A stretch of DNA of 64,000 nucleotides from Diphasiastrum complanatum (lineage: Eukaryota > Streptophyta > Lycopodiopsida > Lycopodiales > Lycopodiaceae). A program made the position numbers and the translations under genes. The stretch lies in assembly GCA_029204225.1 (NCBI GenBank), contig CM055107.1, forward strand, positions 19,028,218-19,092,217, in the 5' to 3' direction. Below are positions 41,024 to 54,396 of the stretch, piece by piece; position 1 is the first letter of the stretch, and each line of letters begins with the position of its first letter. Under the pieces are notes generated by a model. That model had not been told where the DNA came from, made no database searches, and worked only from the letters and a program-made list of their open reading frames with translations.

Positions 41024-42089
41024 GCATAGTTTTTGCCAATAGAACTTTGATCCATCATAAGAATGATCTTCTTCCTAAGAATAGATCTCCTTTCAATGAT
41101 CATGTAATGCTCAAAATAGAAACAACCATAATTGATATAGAGAATAGTGTCCACTTGGGATGCTTCACTATTTCTTACATCAATTTTACATGTAAAAATG
41201 TGACTAGAACATGAAGAATCAAATAGAATGTAAGTGAGATGATTCCACCATGCTTTCAGCTCTGAACTCTCTAGAAAAATACAGCAAACAAACAATAAAT
41301 GTGAGTGATCAACTTTTGCTTGCATGTCTCCTCCTCCTTTGTCCTTTGTTGCCTTGTATCCACCATGATACTCCATGAATGAGCCTCCATCTTCATCTTG
41401 TCACAAGAAACCATCAAACCTTGGAAATCCATGATTAGGTGAGTACATAAATGATGCAAATCCAGCACCACATGACTCCATAAACCAAGTAGTTTGCACT
41501 AGTCCATCTTCAAGATCTACTTGACACAAGAAAATGACCATGAATTCACCGAAAATTGACAATCTCCAAGTATTGGCACCAAGTAGCTCAACACTTGAGA
41601 ACTTAGCCATGGATGAGTGACATAATGAACCTCCAATAGCTTCATTTCCATCAGCAAAATCAGCCAAGAATGCTAGTACAAATCCAACATCAAAACAATG
41701 CTCACCAATGTAACTAGTTTTACCATATCTTGACAATTTGCACACATCCGCATGAAATTGCTCAAACATGAGATAGAACAAGTAAAATAAACTTGAACAA
41801 CACTTCCTTGCTGCTCGTTTGACCTTACTTGAGTCTTCAATATGCTGCAAAAATAGATCCATAACACCTTTGCCAATTACCTCTCCTTTGATGCTCTTGA
41901 CTAGCTCCAAATTGCCAACTTCCCTTTTGACTAGTTGAAGCGCTTTGAGATCAACCTCTTGATCGTCAACTTGACCATCAAAGTCATGGAACAAAATTTG
42001 TTTTCCAGATCCATTACTTGATTTTACAGCAAGATAACATCCATCCACTTGCATAGCTCCATGTACACAAGAAGATCCTCCAAAAGATG
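41024..42089 (-). other. C4 insert replacing RT: in-frame unknown domain
   Basis: The polyprotein frame passes from the RT start (EYRSLMKSGT) into about 230 residues (41401-42089) with no RT motif. Segments include CVHGAMQVDGCYLAVK, VDLKALQLVKREVGN and GEHCFDVGFVLAFLADF. A second frame of about 120 codons follows (41005-41376). I recognise neither. They could be a captured host sequence or long-diverged element DNA. Confidence 0.7.
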
Positions 42090-44571
42090 TTCCACTCTTC
42101 ATAAGAGATCGATACTCAAGATCCATTGCTTGGATCCACTCCTCTTCTTTCCTTGCTTGATCTACACTTGTAGGCTCATCCAAAGAGGTTAGGAAAGCAA
42201 CATAATTTCCAGAAACTACTTGCTTACCCTTTTGATCATATGTGAGCCTTGAAGGTACTTGTCTTTCTCTTGATGTTCTCCTTGGCTTTTGACTTGATGA
42301 AGGTCCATCATCACCACCATCCAAAGTAGGATCCTTCTCATCAACATCAAGAATGTTAGATCCATCTACTTTACCATCAATCATGCTTGAAGACACCTTT
42401 GGAATGTTTTCCTCATAAAAAACGACATCTCTACCAGCAATCACTTTGTTAGTAGAAGGAATGTAAGCCTTGTAGGCTTTACTCACCTCACTATATCCAA
42501 CAAAAATACCTCTTCTTGAAGATGGATCCTCCTTGGTCCTATCATCAAGAGTAATGTTAACATAGCATGTGCATCCAAAGGTTCTTAGAAAGTTGACACT
42601 CGGCCTCCTCTTGAATAGCATCTCAAAAGGAGTCCTTCCATCCAAAATAGCACTCGACCACCTATTGCACAAGAAATTGGCACACAACAAAGCTTGATCC
42701 CAAAATGGTTTGTCAAGATTAGCACTTAACCTCATAGCTTTAGCACTTTCACATAAAGTTCTATTCTTCCTTTCAGCCACTCCATTTTGTTGTGGGGTCC
42801 TTGATGTTGTATACTCCCTTTTGATCCCATGCTCATCACAAAAGGCCTTGAACTTGTTAGATATGTACTCACCACCATTGTCACCTCTCAAGCACTTGAT
42901 CTTTGTGGAGATATGGTTCTCCCTTGCATTCTTGAACTTGACAAAGACATCATACACTTCATCCTTGCTCTTTAGTAGATAGATCCAACAAAATCTACTA
43001 AAATCATCAATGAATGTTACATACATCTTAGCTCCACTATTGCTGATTGTAGTAAATCCATGAATATCCGAATGTACAAGTTGAAAAGGCCTTGTAGATT
43101 TAGAAATAGATCTAGTATAAGGTAGTCTATGTGACTTAGACAAAGCACAAGACTCACAAACATGCTTGTCATTACTTAAGGAACTTGGAAGACCAATCAC
43201 AACCTTCTTCCTTGCCATTACCTCCAATGACTTGAAGTTGAGGTGTCCCATCCTTTTGTGCCAAACCTCTTGAATAGAAATTTGCTCCCTTGCAACACAT
43301 CCAACTTGGTTAGCAATAACACAAGCATCAAGTTTGAACAACTTCCCTTGTCTTTTACCTTTTCCAATCAAGACATCCTTCCTTTTGATCAAACAAGCAT
43401 CTCCATCAAACTCCACCTTGAGGCCCTTACTTAGCATTTGACTCACACTAAGTAAATTCTTGGTAATAGATGAAATAAACAAGACATCCTCCAAATGAAC
43501 ATTCCTATTTGTAGAGAGAGAAATAGGAATTGTGCCAATCCCTTTGATTGCACACTCACCATCATTGGCCGTGTAGATCACCCTCTTGTCATCTCCATAT
43601 GCCAACAAAGAAGTGAAGTACTCTTTGTGAAAGGTCATGTGTGAAATTGCTCCACTATCAATCCACCAAGGATCTAGATCTCCATCATTAGCAAGCATAC
43701 ATGAAGACATCACAAAAGCATCATCATTTGCATCTTGCACATCCAAACCATCCTCATCAAGAGTAAGATTACCTTGCTTGTCTCCTTGATCTCTCTTCTT
43801 CTTGTAGCACTCACTTGCAAAATGTCCTTTGATGCCACAATAGAAGCACTTGAGCTTTGATCTATCCTTCTTTTTGCCACTTGAAGAAGCATCAACTTGA
43901 TCTTGCCCTTTAGACCACTTGCTTTTGGTTTTGCCCTTGAATTTGCCCTTTGTGAACATAGCATCCTCTTGAGGTGTCGATGTAGATCCACCTCTTGCTT
44001 GAAGCCTATATTCCTCATTGATCAAGATCTCTTGAAGATCCATCAAACTTGGCAAAGTCTTTTGAATAGCAATACTTTGAACAATGTTAGCATGAGCATC
44101 CAACAAGCCATTAAGAACCACTTGAATAAGCTCTCCTTCCTTAATGCTTTCATCTATGCAAGCTAACTCATCATTCAATGCTTTCATTCTCAAAACAAAA
44201 GTACTTGGACTTTCTTCATTCTTTTGCAAACAAGAAAAGATTTGTCTTCTTAGAGTCAACAGTCTAGAAGTAGACTTGGATTCATAAAGCTTCTTCAATG
44301 AATTCCAAGCTTCCAAAGATGATGTGCACTTACCAACTTCCTTCAGAAGTTCATTGGTAACATTCATCTTTATCATGTGTAGAGCCTTCTTGGCCCTCTT
44401 GTCATACCTCAATTGATCTTGTTGTGTTGCTGGTCTCTCCTCCAAACCTACAACAATATCCAAAACATCATTCATCTCAAGAAGTGACTCCATCCTCACT
44501 TTTCATAATGAATAGTTACTTGAGGTAACCCTATCATTGGCTTTCAACATGACTCCAATTGAGGTTGCCAT
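42090..44571 (-). CDS. C4 gag-protease-integrase polyprotein
   Basis: Probable start ATG 44571 with one TGA near 44516 (family Trp); open from 44499 onward. Gag UBN2 domain (LKKLYESKSTSRLLTLRRQIF), knuckle CFYCGIKGHFASEC, protease WWIDSGAISHMT, integrase finger HKRMGHLNFKSL ... CESCALSK, DDE residues in HSDIHGFT, LRGDNGGEY and [10 protein letters not shown], then FVGYSEVSKAYKAY. All catalytic residues are present. It ends at the start of RT. Confidence 0.92.
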
Positions 44572-45151
44572 GTAGCAATGACCTGATCTTCTCTTTCAAC
44601 CTGTTTCAATGCACAAAGCACTCCTTTGAACAACAACAAATGCTTTCAAAAGAAATCACCAAGATTTGAAACTATCTCACAAATTCTCTTCTAGCACTTA
44701 TCCAAGCAAATCAACACATAGAATCATGGCTATCCTCAATCTAATGACTTTTGCCACTTCATAAGATTGAAACACACTCAAATGAAGTCCAGAAACCTCA
44801 CTATCTAGAGATCCAATCAAAATTAGGGTTTTGACAAAATCGCAAAAAATTGACTATTCCAAATCTACATGCAAATGCTGAAAATTTGATATGCAATCTA
44901 TAAGCTACCACTTAGGCTGAACCAATGATCCAAAAATCGGCCAAATCCAGCATGTGAATTCAAAAAACGGAATTGAACAAGTATATTGACCTATTTAGTG
45001 TTTTGATCTACAAAAGATCCAATCAATAAAAGCAAAAAATCGGATTTTGGTGTAGAATCCTCTCTAGCATGCTCTAGACTTGATATCTTCACCAAATCAT
45101 TGATAGATCTGATTTCCTCCTTCATAACCTGAAACACAAGCTCTGATACCA

Positions 45152-45800
45152 TGTGAAAGATTTCAGATCCTTAAGATCCAACTACTTGAATGATCTTTGG
45201 TTAGAAAGAGAAATACACTACCAATTTCACCAATGTAGAAAAATCAGCATCTACACACAATTTGAGATGCAAACACTAATAGAGCTTGATCAAACTTGAA
45301 TGAAATGATTATGTATTGTTTCTGTCCATGCAAATCAGCAAGCTACTATATTTCACACGTGTGGATCCAAAAATAACAAATATAGATCATTCTACACATA
45401 GAATTGCAAGCAATCACCAAGATAGTGCACCAATGGATAGTAGAACCCAAGAGAACCATGTATAAGCATGAAATGAGATAGAGAAGAGAGAAGATGACTC
45501 TCTCCATGAGTTACATCCTTTTATAACAGGTCCAAACCCTATTTGGCCACTTGGCTTTCCCACCAAAATGCTAACCCTACCAATTTTGGGTCTAGATTCA
45601 ATGTACCCAACTTATTCAAATTGAATCTACTCAAACTCGCATTCTATCTTTCCCACACTTTCAAAAAAGTGTTTATTCAAATGAAATCTAGACTAATGAA
45701 CTTTGAAAAGTCAACCTCTAAGTCTAAAACAAGTTTTGGCCTCAATATGTCAAATATGGAATTATTGCAAAATGTGATGAAACTAATTGAATCTTTCACA
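45152..45800 (-). repeat. C4 5' LTR
   Basis: 649 bp, followed by the TSD copy TGGAC at 45801-45805. Confidence 0.92.
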
Positions 45801-46235
45801 TGGACAACCTAATTTTGACATTTTAAGATCATCTAGCAGGTCGGCGAAGGTTCATAATGAGGTTATGATGCTCGGTGAAGGTTCCCAAAATGGCATATCA
45901 CTGAACATTCGCCTAACTCAGAAATTGGATTTTCTCTTGTCATGAACCTTCGTCCACTCCAATTTAGATAAATCAAGGGTGGATGTACAGTCTGAGAGCT
46001 CAACGAAGGTTTCTGGTACTGTATTAGGCCAAATCTGCCCGAATAAGTGATTTTTTAAGTTATTGTCCCTCAAAAATATTGTGCTTCCTTTTTTTTTATG
46101 CTAATGACTTCCTGACTTTTGCTCATCAGTCTTGTTTTTTTTTTTTTAAACTGTCTTTTTCCAAAAAAAGTCAGCAAATTAAATATTGAAAACAAAAAAT
46201 TGAAAAACAAATAAAATTAAAAATATATATTGAGA
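45801..46235. other. C3 leader continuation and spacer
   Basis: Contains repeats of a GGCGAAGGTTC-like motif on either strand, also seen in the C3 leader at 39700-39750. This supports the view that C4 split C3. Poly-T and poly-A runs follow at 46088-46210, with no gene. Confidence 0.55.
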
Positions 46236-47554
46236 TCAAGCTTGCTGAATTGGCGGAGCAAGCTGCCAAAACTTGCGTAATCGGCTGTCATTTACCGGAG
46301 TATCAAATCGTTTTCTATCCAAGTGCTCAAGAATTACTGCGCCAGAGTTCAGGATTTCCTTCACTTTATACGGGCCTTCACCAGTAAACTTCAACTTACT
46401 CTTGATCAGGTACATCAATGCAAGATCTCCTACTTTCAGATCTTTTTTGTGCAATCGACGATCGTGCCATGCCTTGCGGCGAGCTTTCTCTGCTGCTAAG
46501 ACATGAACTGCCATCAATCGGGTTTCACATCATTTGTGCAACGCTTCATGACGAGTTGTAAAGACATTTCATCATTCAATTGTTCTATGGCTGCTATGCG
46601 TAAAGATGGGATTAAAATTTCAATTGACATAACAACATCTTGACCATAAACCAGTTGAAAAGGTGTTTGATTTGTACTATTTTTGTAAGCGGTTCTGAAT
46701 GTCCATAATGTTGCATATAGTTTATGTTCCCAATCGGACCGACTTGCTTCAACTGTCTTTGTCATAATGGTACAGAGAATCTTATTGGAAGATTTAGCTT
46801 GGCCATTCCCTCTGGATAGTAGGGAGTACTAAATTTGTGTATAACGAATCTTCCAGTAAACACTTTATTTTTTGATTAACAAAGTGTGTACCCCGGTCAC
46901 TGACAATTTCGATCGGACATCCAAATCTGATTATAATATTTTCATATAGAAACTTGGCCGTAGATTTCGCATCAGCCACTTTGACAGCTTTGGCTTCAAC
47001 CCACTTGGTCATATAATCAGTTGCGACGATAATGTATCGGGCCTGAGATCCTTGCGCGGCAGGATGAATAGGACCAACATAATCCAGTCCCCATTTTTCA
47101 AATGGTGCTTGCGATAAAACCGGATGCAAGGGTCCATAATTCTGTCGAGTAGGTCGTCGTGCTCGTTGGCAAACATCACAAGTCTGAATAAAATTTTATG
47201 TGTCCTTATGAAGCGTAGGCCACCAACAACCGGATTGCAAAAGTTTGCGAACAGTAATATATGTAGAGAAGTGTCCTCCACCCATGCCATCATGTGAAAA
47301 CATGATTAAATCTGGTACTTCGTGTGGTAAAACACACCTTCGTAAAATATTATCTGATCCACGATGGTACAATTGTCCTACAAATAATTGATAAGGTTGA
47401 GCCTTATGAATCAATTGTCTCTTCTGTACTTTTGTCAAAGAGTCATTCAGTTGTCCTAGCATCAAGTACTCAACAATATATGTCGCCCACTCAGGTACTG
47501 CTTCAACATAGAACAACGCAGCATCTGGCCAAGTATTTTAGAACTTGTCCATGA
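46236..47554 (-). pseudogene. G4: Tat/Athila-type Gypsy integrase remnant
   Basis: Minus strand: zinc finger region (HDGMGGGHFS, then CDVCQRARRPTRQNY after one in-frame stop), core LDYVGPIHP and VSDRGTHFVN, then a break where the conserved Glu should be (PEGMAKSSNK in place of QGNGQAESSNK). ATLWTFRTAYK and a C-terminal domain (GPYKVKEILNSGAVILE) follow. It has no chromodomain, as expected for this lineage. The rest of the element is not seen. Confidence 0.85.
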
Positions 47555-50500
47555 CCTTTTCAATATTTGCATTAATCTTGGTATAAGCGATAGTTGTCAA
47601 AGTTGTGGTAGTCTAACTTGTGGTGTATGGCAATATTCCAATATGTGGCTATCATCTGACTCCTCATTGCATGTTGCAATGACATATAATCTCCTCTCAG
47701 CATTTTAGTTCACATCTGATAAGTTTTGGTAAGTGTAAGGATCACCTACTCAATATCCGACTAGTTGCATACAACCAAAAGGACACCTGTGGAGCAAAAC
47801 CACACAAACAACAAGAAATGGCTAGTCAATATTCTGCCCACTTCACCCCCATGCCATGGTGAATGAATGCAAGAGAGGAGGGGCTCTTGGCTACAAGGAT
47901 CAGAAAATCCAATAGGTAGATGAGAGAGTTTCCAATAGTATATATTCTTTCCCATGAGGAGAGAATATTCTTCTTAGGATCCCCATGCAACCTGGAATAG
48001 TAATTGATCTCCTATTCTTGCATTATAGCAGTCAGACACCATGCAAGTGCTCTTATGTCCAATTATAGGTTTGGGTCCTCATATGATTGTTAATTATTTT
48101 ATCGGCCAAGCCCAGAATGACAAGGCATAATCAATAACCATACACACTGGAGTGACCGGCTATCCACATGAACATAACATTCTCCGCCCCTTAAACTAGT
48201 TCTGTTCTCAAAACGAGTAACTAGGGAAGATCCAAATTTGTATGCTTTTAACTATTTCTCATGAATCATTATCCTCAATTTGACCAACCAACCTAATCAA
48301 GCACTCAGAGATAGAACGATTTCTGAATTGTTTATCTCTGATTCAGAGTACTCTTTCAGGGTCGAAAGGTACATTGAGTGATAAATTCTCCAAATGGGCA
48401 AAATCTTCATCCAACTGTCATCATCATATAAACTAAGTTTACATGATACACTGAATGAGCAGTTGATCAATCCGAAAATTAAGTTCAAAAGCTAACAAAT
48501 CAATCTAACTTTCACATTTACCCTAAAAATCAATTCTTAGTCTGACTTCAATATCAAATAAGTACTTAGAGATGGAATTATTCACTTTTAGAAGTACACT
48601 AAGAGATAAATCTTCCTATTGGGCCTGACACTCTCCAATCTAGTAACATCACCTTCATGTAACCTCAATTTACATGAATCTATGGGTGAAATGTCATCTT
48701 TCATTGGAAATCAATGTTCAAAAGTTAAAGATCCAAACAATTATAGTCCAAGACTATCCACAATTTCTTGTAGACCTGTCATAAATGCTTCTTGGTACAC
48801 TCAGAATTTTTTTCAAAAAACTAAGATACAACCATTCATCCTACCAATATTTGTTGACGATCCCCTGTTCCAGAGGACCTGTTGTTTACTTTTCTACTTC
48901 TTGCTTACAGATCTATTTCTTGCCTGTTACCAGGCTCGTTTGGGCATTACTTGATTGTTTCTTACGTGTTACAATGCCCAGGCCAGGTAGAAACGGACTG
49001 AATAACTCTATAGTATAGATTTTCTTTGTCGTGTCTGTCACAGGACTACTCAGGGACGTCACTCTTGAACGCACTTACATTCTACATAGGATGCAAGCCA
49101 AGAACGCTCATTCACAGATCAGCATGCAAACCAATGAACGTTCAGTAGTTTCTACTGCTACTTATTCTAAAAACGGATTGAAATCAGATCCTACACTACA
49201 CTGAACTGAGCTACATTTGCATAAACTGATAAACAAGAAACAAGACCTAATCTACAACATGTTAGAAGTCCAAGAATCAAGAAACTAACCAGCATTTTAA
49301 TTCTTGGACATCCCAAGAATATCAAGAACTAGAATGTTAGAGAATATGCAAGATTTATACCACATTTCTAGCCTCTTTAGTTTACTTGAATGCTGGCTCC
49401 TACATTAATCCACAAAAAAACAAGAAATCTAATCCACAACTAGGAAAGCAAGAAAACTAATCCACTCTAAACCCACAACCGCACACAATATGAATGGAAG
49501 GACACGATCATAGGGGCATCACTCAAGAAAACCATCATGATCAAGAAGCTTAGTGTAGCATCAAACTCATGGAAAATCTTCTTATTAAGCATGGAGTAGA
49601 TACAATGCAAAAAGCTTCCCTTCTACAAAGGGAGAGTCTCTTAAATAAGCAAGAGAGCTTCTTAGGTGGCATCTTAGTGGCATTTCCACATTACACAAAT
49701 TACAAGTGGAATTATGTTCTCCACTAGATGTCACCATCAAAAGGTGGCTCACTGTACTTTTCTAAGAGGGGCCTGGGCCTACTTGTATTTACTACATTTT
49801 CTTAGAAATACTAGTTCCTACATGGTCATTCCATCTTCCGGGATTCACCATGAGGCTTACACAGTTCTTGCATGTCTTTTCTAGCTAGGCTCTCAGTCTT
49901 CATTAGTCTCGTCTTCTCATAGACCTCCTCGGTCTAAGGTGAGAGGTGCTCTTGAGTTGCTCTGTCCGAGTACCTTGGGGATTCGTCAAAATCAGCCAAC
50001 AAAATATCTAGGAGATCCATCAGGATAAAAATGACTTTAACTCAGTCATGAGTACCCCAAATACACTCATGAGTTAAGCGCTCTATTCCTAGCAACATAT
50101 GCAAGGAAATAGCAACCATTCAATCATGATAGACTTAATTGCTCCTAATTAACTTGAGATTTTAGATTGAAAACAGTACACAAGCATTCCTTGACTACAA
50201 TTTGTAAAGGTAAGCAAATTCCTCATAAGTATGCAATTACTTAATGAAAATACCTGTGAGATGTACATAATCTCAAATATGCATTGGAGTAAAGAAATTT
50301 AGAGTTCAAATAACAGATCTAAATCCTTGACTCTCCCAATTGATAAAAAATTACTCATTATCTTAAGAATCTTCACATTTTCTTATATTCTTTTAATGAC
50401 CATTAAGTATCAGTTTATGATTTATCAATCATATATATTTAGAATCTCATGATTCATCAATCAAGATTTACGTGATTCCAAAACCATACTTAATCATTAA

Positions 50501-50752
50501 AAAATACTAGAGTATACGCACAACATATCACTCAGGGAATGTAAGAAACATTCTGAAATCTTTTCCACAAGGAAAATTATTGGATTCAAAGAATATTCTT
50601 CCAACCCGATCCTTAATTAGATTATGAGTTTCAATTCTACAATCAACCAAGTACTTTATACAATCACCTAGAACAACAAAGTTCTGCTGAATTCCAACTA
50701 AATTCAGTAGTTATCCTTAATATTAGTTAGACTCTGTCATCCAATATGAACT
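47555..50752. other. Non-coding spacer, AT-rich, possible old LTR debris
   Basis: No supported gene. At 48179-48240 the minus strand reads a purine-rich AAGGGGCGGAGAA followed by TGTTATGTTCATG, which could be a purine tract and LTR start of a lost Gypsy element (weak). Two alike stretches near 48300-48480 and 48540-48690 suggest an old local duplication. Confidence 0.4.
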
Positions 50753-51191
50753 TGTTAGAAATAATAAATAATAATGTTAGTTTTCCCATAGGTTAATTTG
50801 ACCCAAAAGGTTGAGATTTGTGTAACCATGGGGTAGGTTCATTAATTAGACCTTGCTAAGATAGTTTTAGTTAAGTTGGACCCAATTTTGGTCTAGTGGT
50901 AACTCGTGGGTCCAAGTAAAGTCTAATTATGTTAAGGGACCCTATCTTGACTTTTGGGAGTGCCCTATAATTAGTAGTGGGTTTGAAAGATTCTAGAACT
51001 TAGAGTTTGGAAGAGTCTAGGCCCTTAGAAGGCCTATTTATATGTATTCATTGTTCATTTGTAATTCATTCTCTTTCAAGCATTGCTGCTACTTTCTCTC
51101 TCCTTGAGGGCACCTAACCCTCTCCCTCTTCTTCTTCTTCTTCTTGTATATGGAGCTTGTTAGAAGGATCTTGGCACTTTTATTTCCTACA
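50753..51191 (+). repeat. C5 5' LTR (439 bp)
   Basis: TGTTAGAAATAATAA ... TTTCCTACA. TATA-like CTATTTATATG at 51029-51039, and a (CTT)n run near 51127-51145. Confidence 0.83.
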
Positions 51192-52031
51192 TGGTATCAG
51201 AGCCATGGATCTTCTATGCTTGATTTAGGGCCCTACCAAAAGAGATCATCTTCACTTAGGGATCACAAAAATTTAGCAGCTTTGCTGATTTTTTGGAGTG
51301 AAGATCCGTTCAATTTTGACTCTCTTCCATTTCGCAGGAGTGTGCCACACATCAAAGAAGATAATAGGATTTTGGGCGCCCAAAATTCAATTTTTTTTTT
51401 GTTGATTTTTAGATTGTAGGAAGGCGCCATTAATTATCTTCTTCGGGGCTATTTTTAGGTCACCCACATCCGTGTAGGTTTATCCTACTTCTGTTGGTCC
51501 GCTGATGTCCCTATTTTTCATATTTGCTCCTTTGCAGGAGGGCGCACATCTACAAGCAATTTTTATCTTCTGATTTGGCTGAGAAATCAATACCCTTACT
51601 GATTTTACAAAGTGAAGATCCGCTGCTTTTTGCTTGTTTCCAGGTGTGGAAGAAGGTGCTAATTTTTTGTGATGATTTGATCACATTCCAAGGCTGAAAA
51701 TTGGACAACATATTACCATTTGTAGGGTATTTGCAACAGCCCTATCCGTGTGTGTATTCTTTACACTTTTTGGCAAGAAAGAAGGGTTCTGGAAAAAGTT
51801 TCATTGGAGGCTAATCTAATTCTTTGCTTGTTGGTTTTTCAGTTTCTAATGCAATTTCAGACTAAAATTTTCAGCACATAAGGCTTGTAGGAGGACGAGT
51901 TCCTACATCCATCTAATGTGTGATTTCAACACATTTCGGTGTTGATTTTTCAAATTTGAAACTTGCTAGTTTTTGTGTTTTTTAGGGCACATTTAGGATT
52001 TGAAAAGCGAATCTTTTGTTGGCTAATCTTC

Positions 52032-52256
52032 ATGACTATAGAAACTGAGTCGTATGGTTCTTTGTTTAATGAAGATAGGCTGGATGGCACTAATTACTCC
52101 TTTTGGTGCTTCATGATTAAAAATTTGCTCATTGCAAAAGGATTGTGGGACATTGTTTGTGGTGAAGAAGAAAGACCGGAAGCCTTTGCACCTCTTACAC
52201 CTGGAGCGACATTTTCAACCATAGCATCTTCCGAAGAGCAAAAGAAGTGGGATCTA
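52032..52256 (+). pseudogene. C5 gag N-terminus
   Basis: [36 protein letters not shown] and EEQKKWDL closely match C1 gag. It ends where the C6 LTR begins. Confidence 0.88.
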
Positions 52257-53262
52257 TGATGGAGATCGAGGGGATCGCAAAACTGTCACGACAACCACGA
52301 TCCTCTTGCGATTCGGATGGAGTTCAGATGCGATCGTTGGACACTGCCGGCTGAATCCCTCCTACAGTCCTCCAGAATGTAGTCATGCACTGCCGATCTA
52401 TGTTTATAAAATTAATGCAGCATTCAGCATAGTTTCAACCAAGGTGCGAAATTAAAATAAACAAGGAAACTTAGACACACGAATTACAGCAGACGCATTT
52501 GCATTTGAGATCAGACACGATAAGAAAATCATCTGTATTGATCGTTCTCTGATTTTTCAAGCACTACATGCAAATCCATGCAGTGTGTTGGCGTGGGAGA
52601 AACACGGTTCTCTCACGAGTAATCGTCTTGCTTTACTAGCAGACAAATGGATCTACAGATCCTAGGCAGAATTTTCTTTGCACACAGGTGGACATATATT
52701 CTGTAATTTCGTCTTTATTGCTTACTAGCATCAGACTACTACACTGTATGTGTGTTCTATCTCCTCTTGTGTCAAGTATCATCCAGTAAGTATATAGTCG
52801 CTCTTTGTAATTTTTTTTAAGATTAGAGTGATTAACCATCTACAACTAATCAGGAAATTACAAGAGTGGCAGATTAGCCACGACCTAGATTGTATTTGCT
52901 GACGTCATGTTATCAGATCGGATATCTGTACTTCTGTTTACTTGCAAGATCTTGGCTGGTACTCTTTGGAGCGTGAGGGCAGACAGTCTTTCGCGACATT
53001 TTTCGTGTTGCGTCGTTGGTTTCATTTTTGTCTTCTGACTTTCTCGTGCTCGACCACAAAAGATTCTCGTTTACAAATCTTTCGCGTTCGTGCCTTTCAG
53101 TTAGGTGTTCGCAAAACTTTCGTGTTTCGTTTCTTCTTGACTTTCGTGTTTGTGAAACCTTTGTGTTTCATGTCTCTTGACTTTTGTATTCGCAAACGTC
53201 TTCATCAGGCAGAGGGCTGAAAGCTAGCAAAGCTTTGTGATTAGAAACGTTTTGTTTCTTCA
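52257..53262 (-). repeat. C6 3' LTR (about 1.0 kb)
   Basis: TG...CA bounded, joined to the purine tract. The region 53000-53200 repeats TTTCGTGTT or TTCG-C-AAAC motifs several times. Confidence 0.7.
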
Positions 53263-53308
53263 GCTCCCTCTCAAAGCATGATAACTTTACGATCCCGAGA
53301 CTGCTCCT

Positions 53309-53850
53309 CTATCTCTCAAAGAGTCCTTTGTCCAGGGCTTTGGTGAAGATATCAGCAATTATGTCCTTTGTTCCGATGAAGTGGAACATCCTCTTTTCAA
53401 TTAGATCCCTGATCAAGTGATACTTGATCACAATATGCTTCGTTCTAGAATGAAACACGAGATCTTTCGTCAGGTGTATTGCAGAGGTGTTGTCCATCTG
53501 CAAGACCAGAGGCTCGTTCCTTGTTTCGTCCAATTCGTCCAGGAACTGTCTTATCCAGATTATCTCGTTGGCCATCTTCGCTGCTGCAATGTACTCTACT
53601 TCGCAGGATGACCGGGCCACGATGGTCTGCCTCTTGTTGACTCAGAGAACTGCTGCTCCTGATGCGATGGTGCATCCTCTTGAGACGCTTTTACAATCAT
53701 CCTTGAGGGATGCCCAGCTAGCATCGCTATAGGAAAACATCCTGAAACCTGCATAACGACAATAACACAACCCGTAATCCCTCATTAATTGAAGATATTG
53801 CAAAATGTGTTTTGCAATCTTCCAGTGTGTCGAGCCTGATTCATGCAAAA
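53309..53850 (-). pseudogene. C6 RNase H
   Basis: YADAGFR-like start (CYCRYAGFRMFSYSDASWAS), then after breaks [39 protein letters not shown] and ADIFTKALDKGLF. One stop and one frameshift. Confidence 0.85.
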
Positions 53851-54396
53851 TTAGCTCATCTTGAATACTGCATAGGCAATATCAGGACGTGTGTTGTTTG
53901 CAAGGTACATTAGTAATCCTATCAGCTTCTTGTAAGGTGTGAGCTGCATTTGTTCTCTCTCTTCCTCAATCTTCGGACAGTCATCATTTGTCAACACCAT
54001 CCCTGCGAGCATTGGAATATTTACTCCTGTGCAGTTCAGCATCCCAAAATCCTCTAGGATCTTCTGGGTGTATTTGGACTGGTGGAGGTATAACTTACTT
54101 CCCTCGTAGTCCCTTTCAATTTGTAAGCCTAGGTAACACCTGGCTCCTCCCAAATCCACTATCTCGAAATGTTTCGAGATGTCTGTTTTCACTTCAGCAA
54201 TTAGCTGCTCACTCCTACAAAGTATCAGAGTGTCATCCACATATACAACCACAATGATGATCTGTCCATCTGTAACTCTGACACATACATTGGAATCAGC
54301 CAACAGAGGCCTGAATCCTAATGATTTCAGGGCTTGATCTTTCTTCTTGTACCATTGTCGGACTAATTGTTTCAGACCGTAGATGCTTCTATGCAT
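53851..54396 (-). pseudogene. C6 reverse transcriptase, C-terminal part
   Basis: SIYGLKQLVRQWYKK, then the intact catalytic loop VVVYVDDTLIL, FEIVDLGGARCYLGLQI and TRPDIAYAV. It is the only Copia RT in the window with an unchanged YVDD. Confidence 0.88.

Larger units (their letters stand above)
39787..45800 (-). mobile_element. Copia element C4, complete ends, RT core replaced
   Basis: LTRs 39787-40437 and 45152-45800 are highly alike (about 650 bp, with terminal TGTGAAAG...CTTTCACA). TSD TGGAC lies at 39782-39786 and 45801-45805. PBS (TGGTATCAGAG) is at 45151-45141, and purine tract CTAGTTGAAGAGGGAG at 40453-40438. Gag, protease and integrase form one near-intact frame, but the RT core is absent and 1.07 kb of unknown sequence stands in its place. 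Confidence 0.93.
50753..52256 (+). mobile_element. Copia element C5, 5' end only (C1-related)
   Basis: 5' LTR 50753-51191, PBS TGGTATCAGAGCC at 51192-51204, leader to about 52031, and gag start. It is cut at 52256 by C6. The LTR text shares blocks with the C1 LTR (TTGACCCAAAAGGT, GTGTAACCATGG), so the families are related. Confidence 0.85.

Noticed and set aside
39700-46010. Repeated GAAGGTTC motifs as a regulatory array
   Set aside because: They are few, diverged and confined to the C3 leader, so they are treated as element sequence.
48619-48954. 111-codon plus-strand frame
   Set aside because: Low-complexity hydrophobic translation, no homologous feel, no splice or promoter context.
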